DNA from: Rhodococcus tukisamuensis NBRC 100609
GTDB taxonomy: Bacteria > Actinomycetota > Actinomycetes > Mycobacteriales > Mycobacteriaceae
Direction of reading: 5' to 3'
Assembly: GCF_001894985.1 (NCBI RefSeq)
Contig: NZ_BCXG01000023.1
Span: 1-64,000 of the forward strand
Length of the DNA: 64,000 nt
Shown: positions 54,097 to 63,484 of the stretch, one piece after another
Numbering within the stretch: the first letter of the stretch is position 1
Layout: every line of letters begins with the position of its first letter
Notes under the pieces: generated by a model
The model's database searches: none
What the model was told of the DNA's origin: nothing
Seen by the model: the letters and a program-made list of their open reading frames with translations, nothing else
Translations under genes and position numbers: made by a program

Positions 54097-54420
54097 ATGT
54101 CGAACACGATCACCATCACCGACGACTCCTTCAAGCAGGACGTCCTCGACTCCGACAAGCCCGTACTCGTCGACTTCTGGGCGACCTGGTGCGGCCCGTG
54201 CAAGATGGTCGCGCCGGTGCTCGAGGAGATCGCCGGCGAGCACGGCGACAAGCTCACCGTCGCCAAGCTCGACATCGATGCCAACCCGGCCGCCGCCCGC
54301 GACTTCCAGGTCATGTCGATCCCGACGATGATCCTGTTCCAGGGCGGCAAGCCGGTGAAGCAGATTGTCGGCGCCAAGGGCAAGGCTGCCCTGCTCAAGG
54401 ACCTTTCCGACATCCTGTAA
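54097..54420 (+). CDS. trxA: Thioredoxin
   Basis: A 107-residue thioredoxin with the canonical WCGPC active site (residues 30-34) and the cis-Pro in SIPTMILF (about 73-80). It reduces protein disulphides in the cytosol with electrons from TrxB. TGAGGAGA precedes the ATG. It ends at an intrinsic terminator. Confidence 0.95.
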   Translation: MSNTITITDDSFKQDVLDSDKPVLVDFWATWCGPCKMVAPVLEEIAGEHGDKLTVAKLDIDANPAAARDFQVMSIPTMILFQGGKPVKQIVGAKGKAALLKDLSDIL

Positions 54421-54432
54421 CCGACGCCGCAG

Positions 54433-54463
54433 CCCCCGAGATTGCCGAATCCTCGGGGGTTTC
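54433..54463 (+). terminator. Intrinsic terminator after trxA
   Basis: CCCCCGAG pairs with CTCGGGGG around an 11-nt loop and is followed by TTTCT. It lies 13 bp after the trxA stop. Confidence 0.75.
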
Positions 54464-54529
54464 TGCGACAATCGACGCGTGTGCGACGCCCCGCCGCGAC
54501 GTGCCAGGACCACGAGAGGACCGGAAAGT

Positions 54530-55729
54530 ATGCAGCGTCTCTGTCACGGCGATCACGGTCCCGCCGTAGCCGAGGTCCGCAGCACCCTTTCCAGCCTGGG
54601 GTTCCTGCACAACGGCATGTCGACGGCGCCCCGGGACGCGGTCAACGGCTCCCAGTGGGTGGCCCCGGACGCCGTGTTCGACCACCACCTCGACAGCGCC
54701 GTGCGCGCGTTCCAGCAGCAACGCGGCCTCCTGGTCGACGGCGTGGTCGGTGCGGCAACGTACCGCGGGCTCAAGGAGGCGTCGTACCGCCTCGGCGCCC
54801 GCACCCTGATCTACCAGCTGTCCGCACCGCTGTACGGCGACGACGTCGCGACGCTGCAGAACCGGCTGCAGGACCTCGGCTTCTACTCGGCGCGGGCGGA
54901 CGGCCACTTCGGGCCGAAGACCCACGAGGGCCTGTCCTCGTTCCAGCGTGAGATCGGCATCGCCTCCGACGGCATCTGCGGACCCCAGACGCTGCGCTCG
55001 CTCGAACTGCTCGGCACCCGCGTCACCGGCGGCTCGCCGCACGCGATCACCGAGGAGGAGTCGGTCCGTCGGTCCGGCCCGCAGCTCAGCGGCAAGCGGA
55101 TCGTGATCGACCCGGACCTCGGCGGCGAGGCGACCGGAGCGGTGCTCCAGACGCCCAACGGCCCGATCACCGAGGCGGAGATCCTGTGGGACCTCGCCAG
55201 TCGGCTCGAGGGCCGGATGGCCGCGACGGGCATGGAGACGTTCCTGTCCCGGCCGCACAACGCGAACCCGTCGGTCACGTCCCGGGCCGAGATCTCCAAC
55301 ACGTTCGACGCGGACCTGATGATCTCGCTGCGCTGCGCCAGCAGCGCGAGCCCCCACGCGAACGGCGTCGCCAGCTTCCACTTCGGGAACTCGCACGGTG
55401 CCACCTCGCGGATCGGGCAGGTGCTGTCCAGCTTCATCCAGCGCGAAATCGTCGCTCGCGCACCACTTCAGGACTGCCGCACGCACGGGCGGTCGTGGGA
55501 TCTGTTGCGGCTGACCAACATGCCGACCGTTCAGGTCGACATCGGTTATCTCACAAACGAATCCGACGTCAATGTGCTCGTGAACCCCCGAAACCGGGAC
55601 ATCATCGCCGAGGCGATCCTGATCGCGGTCAAGCGGCTGTACCTGCTCGGACAGGACGACCAGCCGACCGGGACGTTCACGTTCGCGGAGCTGCTCGCCG
55701 AGGAACTGGCGAAGTCCGACCCGGCCTAG
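54530..55729 (+). CDS. cwlM: CwlM-like protein, catalytically degenerate amidase
   Basis: A 399-residue protein with two peptidoglycan-binding repeats (about 10-80 and 95-160) and an amidase_3-like domain (about 185-365). The zinc-binding His of DPGHGG is lost (here DPDLGG), and the second His is also replaced (SLRCASS). It is therefore unlikely to cut peptidoglycan. M. tuberculosis CwlM is an essential cytoplasmic regulator of MurA, controlled by PknB, and keeps this position next to trxA. No signal peptide is seen, which agrees. Confidence 0.88.
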   Translation: MQRLCHGDHGPAVAEVRSTLSSLGFLHNGMSTAPRDAVNGSQWVAPDAVFDHHLDSAVRAFQQQRGLLVDGVVGAATYRGLKEASYRLGARTLIYQLSAPLYGDDVATLQNRLQDLGFYSARADGHFGPKTHEGLSSFQREIGIASDGICGPQTLRSLELLGTRVTGGSPHAITEEESVRRSGPQLSGKRIVIDPDLGGEATGAVLQTPNGPITEAEILWDLASRLEGRMAATGMETFLSRPHNANPSVTSRAEISNTFDADLMISLRCASSASPHANGVASFHFGNSHGATSRIGQVLSSFIQREIVARAPLQDCRTHGRSWDLLRLTNMPTVQVDIGYLTNESDVNVLVNPRNRDIIAEAILIAVKRLYLLGQDDQPTGTFTFAELLAEELAKSDPA

Positions 55730-55759
55730 TCCGAGCCCGTCGGCGACGGGCGGCGGGTC

Positions 55760-56440
55760 TCAGTGCGCGCCGACCGTCGACTTCTGTTCGATGTCGACGA
55801 CCGCCAGCGAGGCCGTCATCAGCAGCCGCTCGAGCGCCGACTCCACGTCCGCCTTCCAGCCGTGGTCGCGATTGAGCTCGAGCCGCAACCGCGGGTAACG
55901 ATGGTGCGCCGCAACCACTTCGAAGCCCATGTCGATCAGGAAACTGGCGTCGATCATGCAGTCGGCGGGCGCACAGTCAGGCCCCGGACGTCGGCCGACG
56001 CGGGCCTCGTCCTCGTCCCGGACGATCCCGAATGCCTCGAGCGCCCGCACCCCGCGGTGCACCAGATCGCCCACGACGGCCTGCATCAGGCTCGGGCCCA
56101 CCCCGTCCAGCTCCGCGGCCGGTTCGAGCCGCAGCGTGGTCAGCAGGACCGCGTCCGCACTGACGGGGGAGGTGGGGAAGAGCTTCGCCCGTGGCACGTC
56201 GCCGGGCGGGGAGTAGAGCGCGCAGCCGGCGGGCCGTCCGTCGAGGGTGGCGACCTGACCGCAGGACCCCCACTCCAGCATCACCATCGAGAGCCAGGCT
56301 TCCTTCTCGAACTCGGGGTCCGAGAAGCTCCGGGAGCTCTGCACCGCAGCCGGGTCCATTTCCCAGAAGACACAACGGCGGGAGTGCCGGGGAAGCTGGT
56401 CGAGTCCGTCGAGCGTGAGCGGGCTGATGCGCATCGACAC
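55760..56440 (-). CDS. GNAT-like protein (Rv3916c-type)
   Basis: A 226-residue protein related to Rv3916c, which sits between cwlM and parB in mycobacteria. It has GNAT-like features: ADAVLLTTLRLEP and GVGPSLMQAVVGDLV (about 115-130). The N-terminal RRCVFWEMDP segment is typical of the family. The GTG at 56440 has GGAGG 11 nt upstream; an ATG two codons later is equally possible. The acetyl acceptor is unknown. Confidence 0.78.
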   Translation of the reverse strand: MSMRISPLTLDGLDQLPRHSRRCVFWEMDPAAVQSSRSFSDPEFEKEAWLSMVMLEWGSCGQVATLDGRPAGCALYSPPGDVPRAKLFPTSPVSADAVLLTTLRLEPAAELDGVGPSLMQAVVGDLVHRGVRALEAFGIVRDEDEARVGRRPGPDCAPADCMIDASFLIDMGFEVVAAHHRYPRLRLELNRDHGWKADVESALERLLMTASLAVVDIEQKSTVGAH

Positions 56441-56554
56441 CGGTGAACCAGCCTCCAACACCCGACAGCGGGCATCGGACGCCCGCGGGACACATTATTC
56501 TTCCTCCAGAATAGGCGATCGGCGGGCCGACGGCCGGACCAGATCGGACAGCCC

Positions 56555-56585
56555 TCGAATCATCTTGGTGGGAAAGATGATTCGA
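56555..56585. repeat. 12-bp inverted repeat with 7-nt loop
   Basis: TCGAATCATCTT and its exact complement flank GGTGGGA. The arms are AT-rich for this genome. It lies between the GNAT and parB genes on the minus strand, after the larger hairpin at 56606-56648. It may be a second terminator or an operator for the GNAT gene. Confidence 0.6.
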
Positions 56586-56605
56586 TCACCCAACCCCGCG
56601 GACGA

Positions 56606-56648
56606 CTCGGCCGACCCGTCGTGGTGTCACAGTGACGGATCGGCCGAG
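56606..56648 (-). terminator. Hairpin downstream of parB
   Basis: A 15-bp stem with one mismatch (CTCGGCCGACCCGTC and its partner) and a 13-nt loop. It lies 26 bp after the parB stop on the minus strand. No U-tract is present. Confidence 0.6.
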
Positions 56649-56674
56649 GGTGGTCGGGTGCCGGGAACCCGGCG

Positions 56675-57787
56675 CTACGAGCCGCCCTGGTGTTCCATCA
56701 TCTCGACGATCCGCTGCAGGTCGTCCACCGAGCCGAACTCGACGACGATCTTGCCCTTGCGCTTGCCGAGGCTCACCGTGACGCGGGTGTCGAACGCCCC
56801 GGACAGCCGGTCCGCGACGTCCTGGAGGCCCGGCATCTGAATCGGCTTGCGCTTCACCGGGGGAGTGAGCGTGGCGGCATCCTCACGGTTGGCCAGCGTC
56901 ACCGCCTCCTCGGTGGCACGCACCGACATGCCCTCGGCGACGATCCGCGCGGCCAGCAGTTCCTGTGCCTCGGCGCCCGCCTCGAGCGAGAGCAGGGCCC
57001 GGGCGTGGCCGGCGGAGAGCACGCCCGCCGCGACCCGCCGCTGCACCGGGATCGGCAGCCGGAGGAGCCGGATCATGTTGGTCACCACGGGCCGCGAACG
57101 CCCGATCCGGGCGGCCAGCTCCTCGTGGGTGACGTTGAACTCCTCGAGCAGCTGCTGGTACGCCGCCGCCTCCTCGAGCGGGTTCAGCTGCACCCGGTGG
57201 ATGTTCTCGAGCAGTGCGTCGCGCAACATCGAGCCGTCGTTCGTCTCGCGGACGATCGCCGGGATGGTCTCGAGCCCGGCCTGCTGGCTGGCCCGCCACC
57301 GTCGCTCACCCATCACCAGCTGGTAGCGGTCGTCTGCGACGCGGCGCACGACGATCGGCTGCATCAGGCCGAACTCGCGGATCGAGAAGACCAGTTCGGC
57401 GAGCGCCTCCTCGTCGAACACCTGGCGCGGCTGCTTCGGGTTCGGCTCGATCTGCGCGGCCGGGATCTCCCGGTAGATGGCGCCGACGGGGGAGAGGTCG
57501 GGTGCCGACTCCCCGTCGGACGCCGGGGCGGCCTTCGCCGTCTTCGTGGTCTTCGCCGCCGCCGTCTTGGCGGTGGCAGCCTTGGTCGCCGGGGCCTTCG
57601 GCGCCGCACCGTCGACCGGAGCGGGTGCCGGTGCCTTGCCGGTCTTGGTCGCCGCGTCCGCCGGGGCGGGCGCGTTGCCGATGATCACGTCGGCGGCGGC
57701 GCTGCCGAGCCGCGGTCCGGCCTCGGGGCCGGTCGGGATCAGTGCCGCGAGGCCGCGTCCCAGGCCACCCTTGCTTCTCGTGCTCAC
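56675..57787 (-). CDS. parB: Chromosome-partition protein ParB
   Basis: A 370-residue ParB/Spo0J. The CTPase/parS-loading domain has the [12 protein letters not shown] motif (about 160-171). The HTH (about 215-250: [20 protein letters not shown]) reads parS, and a C-terminal dimerisation region ends the protein. An Ala/Lys/Pro-rich linker covers about 30-90. ParB loads at parS, spreads and forms the segregation complex. Perfect and degenerate parS sites lie within 1-6 kb. It overlaps the parA stop by 1 nt. Confidence 0.93.
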   Translation of the reverse strand: MSTRSKGGLGRGLAALIPTGPEAGPRLGSAAADVIIGNAPAPADAATKTGKAPAPAPVDGAAPKAPATKAATAKTAAAKTTKTAKAAPASDGESAPDLSPVGAIYREIPAAQIEPNPKQPRQVFDEEALAELVFSIREFGLMQPIVVRRVADDRYQLVMGERRWRASQQAGLETIPAIVRETNDGSMLRDALLENIHRVQLNPLEEAAAYQQLLEEFNVTHEELAARIGRSRPVVTNMIRLLRLPIPVQRRVAAGVLSAGHARALLSLEAGAEAQELLAARIVAEGMSVRATEEAVTLANREDAATLTPPVKRKPIQMPGLQDVADRLSGAFDTRVTVSLGKRKGKIVVEFGSVDDLQRIVEMMEHQGGS

Positions 57788-58776
57788 TACGTCTCCTGCG
57801 CGTTCATCGTGGCGGTGCGGGCTGCGAGTTCGCGGCCGGCGTCGAGGTAACTCATGGCACCGCGTGAGCCCGGGTCGTAGTCGAGGACGGTCATCCCGTA
57901 TCCGGGCGCCTCCGAGACCTTCACGCTGCGGGGGATCACGGCGCGCAGCACCCGGTCACCGAAGTGCTTGCGCACCTCCTCGGCGACCTGGTCGGCCAGC
58001 TTGGTCCGGCCGTCGTACATGGTCAGCAGGACCGTCGAGACATGCAGGTCGGGGTTGAGGTGGGACTGGACCAGCTCGATGTTGCGCAGCAGCTGCCCGA
58101 CGCCCTCGAGTGCGTAGTACTCGCACTGGATGGGGATCAGCACCTCCTGCGCGGCGACCATCGCGTTGACCGTGAGCAGACCCAGCGACGGCGGGCAGTC
58201 GATGAGGATGAAGTCGACGTCGACGCCGGCGAGGGCGGCGGGGGCGAGGGCGGTCTTGAGCCGGCCCTCACGGGCGACCATGGAAACCAGCTCGATCTCG
58301 GCGCCGGCCAGGTCGATGGTCGCGGGGATGCAGTACAGCCGGTCACTGTGCGGGCTCTGCTGGATCGCCTCGGCTGCCGTGACTTCGCCTATGAGCAGCT
58401 CGTAGCTCGAGGGGGTACCCGAGTGATGGGGGACGCCCAGCGCGGTGCTGGCGTTGCCCTGAGGGTCCAAATCGACCACCAGGACGGTCAGGCCGAGGAC
58501 CGCGAGCGAGGACGCGAGGTTCACCGCGGTGGTCGTCTTGCCGACGCCGCCCTTCTGGTTCGCGATGGTGAGGACGCGGCGGCGGTTCGGCCTGGGCATC
58601 GACACCCCGTGCGGGTGCAGGACCTGACTCGCCCGCTGCGCGGCCGCACCGATCGGTGTCTCCTCCAGCGAGATGCCCGAATACGCGGACGCCGGATAGG
58701 GGTTCACACCATCGCCGTTGGTGGGTTTCGAAGGGTCGTGTCCGGTTTCACGTGAAACCGCGGGTCCACCCGACAT
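57787..58776 (-). CDS. parA: Chromosome-partition ATPase ParA
   Basis: A 329-residue ParA/Soj ATPase. The deviant Walker A motif is [14 protein letters not shown] (about 75-88), Walker A' is VVDLDPQGN and Walker B is [10 protein letters not shown]. It forms the nucleoid-bound gradient that moves ParB-parS complexes. AAGGAG precedes the ATG. Its first 70 residues are an extra tail, and a perfect parS site lies within the codons of that tail (58744-58759). It is encoded between rsmG and parB on one strand. Confidence 0.94.
   Translation of the reverse strand: MSGGPAVSRETGHDPSKPTNGDGVNPYPASAYSGISLEETPIGAAAQRASQVLHPHGVSMPRPNRRRVLTIANQKGGVGKTTTAVNLASSLAVLGLTVLVVDLDPQGNASTALGVPHHSGTPSSYELLIGEVTAAEAIQQSPHSDRLYCIPATIDLAGAEIELVSMVAREGRLKTALAPAALAGVDVDFILIDCPPSLGLLTVNAMVAAQEVLIPIQCEYYALEGVGQLLRNIELVQSHLNPDLHVSTVLLTMYDGRTKLADQVAEEVRKHFGDRVLRAVIPRSVKVSEAPGYGMTVLDYDPGSRGAMSYLDAGRELAARTATMNAQET
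58744..58759. other. Perfect parS site inside parA
   Basis: GGTTTCACGTGAAACC is a perfect palindrome and contains the exact 14-bp parS core GTTTCACGTGAAAC. It lies in the first codons of parA. Confidence 0.95.
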
Positions 58777-58840
58777 GTGTTGCTCCTTCACAGATCTTGC
58801 TCGATCACCACGGCGTGAATTCATCGGTTCGACGGGTCCA

Positions 58841-59512
58841 TTATCGGCGATGACCTCGCCGGGGGACGCGTTCCGCGCGAACCACGATCGTCGGTGTCGG
58901 CAGAATCGCGGCGCCGCACTCGACGATCTCCAACTTGCCGGCCCCCAGGCGAGTCAGGGAAGCCTGATCGCGGGAGATCTCTTCCGCCGCACTCGATCCC
59001 TTCATCGCCAGCATCCGGCCGCCCTCGTGCACCAGCGGGATGGACCAGCGGGCAAGCTTCTCCAGCGGCGCGACGGCCCGGGAGGTCACGACGTCGGCGC
59101 CACCGGCCTCGTGCAGGACGCCGGGCTGTTCCGCGCGCCCGCGGACCACGCGGACATCGAGACCGACCTCTTCGATGAACTCGGCCAGGTACACCGAGCG
59201 CCGCAGCAGCGGCTCGACCAACGTGATCCGGAGGTCCGGGCGGGCGATCGCGAGCGGGATGCCGGGCAGGCCGGCCCCGCTGCCCACGTCGACGACGGAC
59301 TCGCCCTCGGCGATCAGCTCACCGATCACGGCGCAGTTGAGCAGGTGCCGGTCCCAGAGTCGGGGGACCTCACGCGGTCCGATCAGGCCCCGCTCCACAC
59401 CCGCCGTGGCGAGCGAGTCGCGGTACTTCACCGCGAGGTCGAGGCGGTCCCCAAAGACGGTCTGAGCGGCCTCGGGCATGTCGTCGGACTCGATGTGTTC
59501 CACGTGAAACAT
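58841..59512 (-). CDS. rsmG: 16S rRNA (guanine527-N7)-methyltransferase RsmG
   Basis: A 223-residue SAM-dependent methyltransferase that modifies G527 of 16S rRNA. The SAM motif is [20 protein letters not shown] (about 73-92), preceded by LWDRHLLNC. The preferred start gives MFHVEH, common in the family; an ATG 21 nt upstream is possible. Neither start has a good ribosome binding site. The first codons coincide with a parS-like sequence. It is upstream of parA by 64 bp. Confidence 0.92.
   Translation of the reverse strand: MFHVEHIESDDMPEAAQTVFGDRLDLAVKYRDSLATAGVERGLIGPREVPRLWDRHLLNCAVIGELIAEGESVVDVGSGAGLPGIPLAIARPDLRITLVEPLLRRSVYLAEFIEEVGLDVRVVRGRAEQPGVLHEAGGADVVTSRAVAPLEKLARWSIPLVHEGGRMLAMKGSSAAEEISRDQASLTRLGAGKLEIVECGAAILPTPTIVVRAERVPRRGHRR
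59497..59510. other. parS-like site in the rsmG start codons
   Basis: GTTCCACGTGAAAC differs from the parS core at one position. On the minus strand it encodes the FHVE part of the RsmG N-terminus. Confidence 0.85.
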
Positions 59513-59877
59513 CTTCCCGTGACGCCGATACATTCCACAAACCAGACGCGCGGAATATTCGGATCCCGATGAATCCGGACCCTGCGGGGTCCGATCAACC
59601 TGACCGAACCGCCGCGTTCCCGGCCATCACCGACCCGGGGGAGGGAGTCGCGGGCCGGGTCGGTTCGGCCGGGAGCCGGATGGCAGGGGGCGTCGGGCGG
59701 TGGGGGAGGGGAGGGGCTGGCCGACTCGCAGAGGTGTCGTCCCGTGCGAGCGGACACCGGCCGCGACCGCCGGTTCGTTGCCGGGCCTCTAGCCGACGCC
59801 GGCACCCCGGTCGACACGCAACCGCCGTTGCGGAAACCCGTGCGGCGGCGGTCGCCGGCGCGGCTCCGCCAGTGGGG

Positions 59878-59924
59878 CCTTGCGGGTGGGCCTTGCGGGT
59901 GGGCCTTGCGGGTGGGCCTTGCGT
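59878..59924. repeat. 13-bp tandem array
   Basis: Three exact copies of CCTTGCGGGTGGG and a partial fourth. Confidence 0.9.
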
Positions 59925-60206
59925 GCACGCGGGTTTCCAACGCCGAGTCGGTACGGCCGCCGGCCCACCACTGCCGCAGGCTCGGTGCTGCGCGCGCGGC
60001 CGGGATGCTGCCGCCGAAGCGCACGGCCGCCAGCCAGTCACCGATGCCGGCAGGCCCGGCCAGCCGGGGGCCGCCCACCCACGAGGCGCCGGCGCGGGAT
60101 CGGGGCGGAGGCAGGTGAGGTGCCGCACGCGGGCGCTCCCACATCGGACGCCGAGGCCCTTGGAGGAGCGCACGCCGAGCGGTGCACGACTGCGACGCCT
60201 CTCGAA

Positions 60207-60242
60207 CACGAAGTCCACAGCACGCACGAAGTCCACAGCACG
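60207..60242. repeat. Two exact 18-bp tandem units
   Basis: CACGAAGTCCACAGCACG occurs twice in tandem. Each contains AAGTCCACA, which matches a DnaA box (TTGTCCACA) at 7 of 9 positions. Confidence 0.9.
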
Positions 60243-60483
60243 AAGGCCCGCGAGGGTTCGGAGCCGCCGGAGCACAAGTGGCGTCACACGCGGGTCGAGC
60301 ATCAGTGCGGCCGCGACAACGCGAGCCACCACGTCCGCCCGCCCCCGGCCAACGCGCGGCACCCCGCCGAAATGGGATGGGCCGGACCCGCACCCACTCA
60401 TCCAATGCCGTCCGTCGTCGCGAACGGACCCGACTCGGAGGCCGGGCGCCGGCCCGAGAGACGACCCGCCCGCGGGATGGATC

Positions 60484-60517
60484 CAGTCCCGCCGATGGCA
60501 CAGTCCCGCCGATGGCG
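60484..60517. repeat. 17-bp tandem duplication
   Basis: CAGTCCCGCCGATGGCA is followed directly by a copy with one change (final G). Confidence 0.85.
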
Positions 60518-60891
60518 CAGCCGCGCCGCCCCGTCGGGGGGAGCGTCCACCCTGCCGGTTCACCGCGGCCGGGCCGGCCGCGAAGGTCGGACGACCGGTC
60601 GCCCGATCGCGGCCGGAGGAGCATCCCGCGGGCGTCGGGCACCGAACCTGAGATCCGCCTGCCCGTGCGCCACGGCGTGGACGAGCGCTGCAAGCTCGCC
60701 GGATCAGCAGCAGGCGGGACTACGCCCAGCAGTTCGTCGCTGCCGGCGGCCGGACTGAGCGAGTCCGAGCGACCCACCTCACGGATGGGTGCCTCACCGC
60801 GCCAGGGGCTTCCACCGGCGCGAGATGAAGGCGTGACGACGCCGGGCGGCGCGTGGTGCACCCGCGTGTGGGCGCGACCCCCGCGGGTCGT

Positions 60892-60905
60892 GTTTCACGT
60901 GGAAC
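60892..60905. other. parS-like site 3
   Basis: GTTTCACGTGGAAC matches the parS core at 13 of 14 positions. Confidence 0.85.
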
Positions 60906-61486
60906 CGGCCCGGCAGCATCGCCCGGCAAGGGCGGGGAACACAGTGCCGATTGGGCCGCTCCGACAGCGGTCGCCGTTGTCGACGGATCCGTACGCGCCG
61001 CGGCCTGGGCCAGGTGCTGCCCCGGGCTTCCTCGCGCCGGTCGATACCAGGGAGCCGGTGCGCGTCGATCCCGTTTTCTGAAGCCGGCGCCGACCAGGGC
61101 ACGACCCGACGGCCGCCGAGGAAGGCGCCGCGAGGACGCCCAGGCGGGTGCCGGGCGGTTCCCGCGGAGGGCCGGCTGCAGTGTGCGCGACCAACCCCCG
61201 GCTTCCCGCCCGACGCAATGCCCACGACGACAGGCGGGGTGCGGACGGCTGGCCCGGGAACCCGATGCGCCTGGCGTCGATGCCGGCGACGACCACTCCT
61301 CGCATGCGCCCCGCCGCCGCTGCCGGGCTTCGGGCTCGCCCCGATCACTCGAATGGGACTCCACCCGGACGGGCTGCCGCGGATTCGACACCTCTCCCTC
61401 GTCTGGCCGACGGGGACCCACCGGCTTCGGAGCGGCGACTGTGCCGGGACGGTCGGCAAGCTCCCTCGGCAGCGGGCGCCCGTGGT

Positions 61487-61514
61487 GGGGGAGGGGAGTG
61501 GCACGCCGGTCCGG
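61487..61514. repeat. 28-bp direct repeat, copy 1
   Basis: Begins GGGGGAGGGGAGTGG and ends CGGTCCGG. An identical copy lies at 63376-63403. A truncated relative of its first 12 bp lies near 59702. Confidence 0.9.
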
Positions 61515-61618
61515 CGGGCTCGGCTCAGCCGACGTGTCCCACGATCGGGACCGGGGAGTGCGACGAGCGCCCCATGTCGTGGGCGTCGGCCCGGCCGGTC
61601 GCGATGTCACCGCCGGCG

Positions 61619-61632
61619 CGGACACGTGAAAC
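61619..61632. other. parS half-site
   Basis: CACGTGAAAC (61623-61632) is an intact right half; the left arm is altered, giving 10 of 14 matches. Binding is doubtful. Confidence 0.4.
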
Positions 61633-61952
61633 AACACCCGTGAAGGCTCGGTGTCCCGCGCCAGGTCGACGGCACGGCCTCGGGCAGCGCCCCGAATCCG
61701 CGGGTGTCTCAGGCGGGGCCCGGACGCCGACCCCGAGCACCGAACATTTCAGGGCCCGCGTCGTGGGTCGCCCCGAGCACGTCCCTCAGATCGCGTGCAG
61801 CGGACATGCCTCGGCGTGGGCCCGCCGCACGCCCGTTGCAGCATCGGTTCCGCTCAGGTCCACCAAAGATGACCAAGCCAACCCCTGTGGCGTCGCCCGT
61901 CTGGCCGTCAGCAGCCGTAGCCCACGCACCACCCGCCAGACGTCCACCCGAC

Positions 61953-62005
61953 TGACCGAATGCGACATTCGTTCACTTGAACCGAACGAATGTCGCATTC
62001 GGTCA
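61953..62005. repeat. Perfect 22-bp inverted repeat with internal palindromes
   Basis: Two exact 22-bp arms (61953-61974, 61984-62005) flank a 9-nt loop. Each arm itself holds CGAATG-N3-CATTCG, so there are four related half-sites. It is AT-richer than its surroundings and lies 28 bp from a parS-like site. Confidence 0.92.
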
Positions 62006-62032
62006 CACGGCGGGGGCGATCCGCACGGAGCC

Positions 62033-62046
62033 GATTCACGTGAAAC
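62033..62046. other. parS-like site 5
   Basis: GATTCACGTGAAAC matches the parS core at 13 of 14 positions. Confidence 0.85.
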
Positions 62047-62184
62047 ATCACATCGACAGCCACCATGCCTCACCACAGACAGCGGTCTCGATGCATGGCA
62101 CGCGGGTGCCGGCCGACTCCCGTGGTCGCGGGTTCGACAGAGGGTCGCGAACGCTTCGACCGCCTGGTGGCACCCGAAGTAGGT

Positions 62185-62198
62185 GCTTCACGTGAAAC
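62185..62198. other. parS-like site 6
   Basis: GCTTCACGTGAAAC matches the parS core at 13 of 14 positions. It is 152 bp from site 5. Confidence 0.85.
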
Positions 62199-62584
62199 AT
62201 GCCGCAGAACCGTCCATCAATCAGGGTTCCGACCTCCTCGACCGGTCAGAGCCGAACCCCGTGGGTGCCCGGACCCGCCGACGGACCTCGACCGAATCAC
62301 GCGCGCCGGCCGCGGCAGTTCCGGCCAACCGCACGGGCCTCGAATGCAATCGGAGCGGGCCGGCACACCGTCGTGCACACCCCGGACGGCGAGGCGCATT
62401 CGAGTGCGACACCTCCGGGAGGGCGGCGCGAGGATCCGCTTGCCCTCAGGCCTCCCGACTCGTCACCGGAGAACAGGCCGCCGCCAACCCGGTGGCGTCG
62501 ATGCCATCAGCTCCGTGCACCACGAATCCGGGACACCGCGCTTGCCGCCCCGCGATGCGGGCGACCAACCCAACGACCGCGGAC

Positions 62585-62750
62585 GGCGTGCGGGGCTCGG
62601 CATTCCGAGATCGACTGGAACCCGACACCCGGCAGACGGCCGACGCCGGGGCAGTCCGCCGACGCTCGCGGAGGGCGTGCGGAGCCCGGCATCCCGAGAT
62701 CGACTGGAACCCGGCAGACGGCCGACGCCGGGGCGGCCCGCCGACGCTCA
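62585..62750. repeat. Approximately 89-bp tandem duplication
   Basis: Two adjacent copies begin GGCGTGCGG at 62585 and at 62674. They share GAGATCGACTGGAACCCG and GACGGCCGACGCCGGGGC. Copy 1 has a 7-bp insertion and a few substitutions, so the duplication is not very recent. Confidence 0.85.
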
Positions 62751-62906
62751 CCGGGCGGACGGATCGCACGGCAGACGGCGACACCCCTACGCGAACCCGG
62801 GGGAACGGCATCGCCTCACCCCCGCGCGATCCACCCCCGCGGGATCCCACCCCGGTGCGTCGTTCGGACCGGGGGTCACCGCCCCGACAGGACCGACGGC
62901 ACCCGG

Positions 62907-62920
62907 GTTCCACGTGAAAC
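62907..62920. other. parS-like site 7
   Basis: GTTCCACGTGAAAC, the same 13/14 variant as the rsmG site. Confidence 0.85.
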
Positions 62921-63375
62921 AGCTCAGCCATGAGACGGGGAGCGAACCCGGGGAGCCGGAACAAATTCGGCGCCAAAGCGGAATTTCGACGGCGGATTTC
63001 ATGCACCCCGCCACCCCCGGGAGTTTCGTCACGGTGACGGGTGACGAAATGGGGCCGACGCGAGCGAGTAGGCCCATCGGTGTCCGGAGTCCCGCCGACA
63101 GTGCGGCCGGGGTCCGCCTCCCAGCGGCGCCCGGATCCCGGAACCTACGCGGGGTACGGCGGCGGTGCCACGGCAGTCGGATCTGGGCGCACGACTCGAC
63201 CGTCACGCCGCGGGCGGCCGTGCTCGAACGCCGGGCACGACCGGGGTGGCGCGCGATGCGCGTCCGACGCAATCTGCATCCGGATGGCCGGCCACGGCGA
63301 GGTGTGTACCAATCGGCGACCGGCGCCGTGACCCGTCGGTGGGTCAGGTCGGGTCGCCGGGGTCCGGTCGACGGC

Positions 63376-63403
63376 GGGGGAGGGGAGTGGCACGCCGGTC
63401 CGG
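63376..63403. repeat. 28-bp direct repeat, copy 2
   Basis: Identical to 61487-61514. The two copies are 1.9 kb apart and enclose the inverted repeat and three parS-like sites. Confidence 0.9.
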
Positions 63404-63448
63404 TGAGCTGAGGGCGCCCAGCCGGAACGGTGGGGCGGACCTGGAAAC

Positions 63449-63484
63449 GAGAAGGCCCCCAACCGAAAGGTTGGGGGCCTTCTC
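63449..63484. terminator. Terminator of the jag operon
   Basis: A perfect 16-bp stem closed by a GAAA tetraloop, 31 bp after the jag stop. It would end the transcript that includes jag. Confidence 0.9.

Noticed and set aside
60207-60242. DnaA boxes marking an origin in the rsmG-jag gap
   Set aside because: Only two 7/9 matches, both within a tandem repeat, and no AT-rich unwinding stretch. The origin is expected next to dnaA beyond the right edge.
61619-61632. A full parS site
   Set aside because: Only the right half is intact (10 of 14 matches), so it is listed as a half-site.
59428-63411. Several open frames of 250-480 residues on both strands between rsmG and jag
   Set aside because: They overlap each other in many frames, are Arg/Pro/Gly/Ala-rich, lack ribosome binding sites and domains, and cross repeats and parS-like sites. 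High-GC DNA gives such frames by chance.
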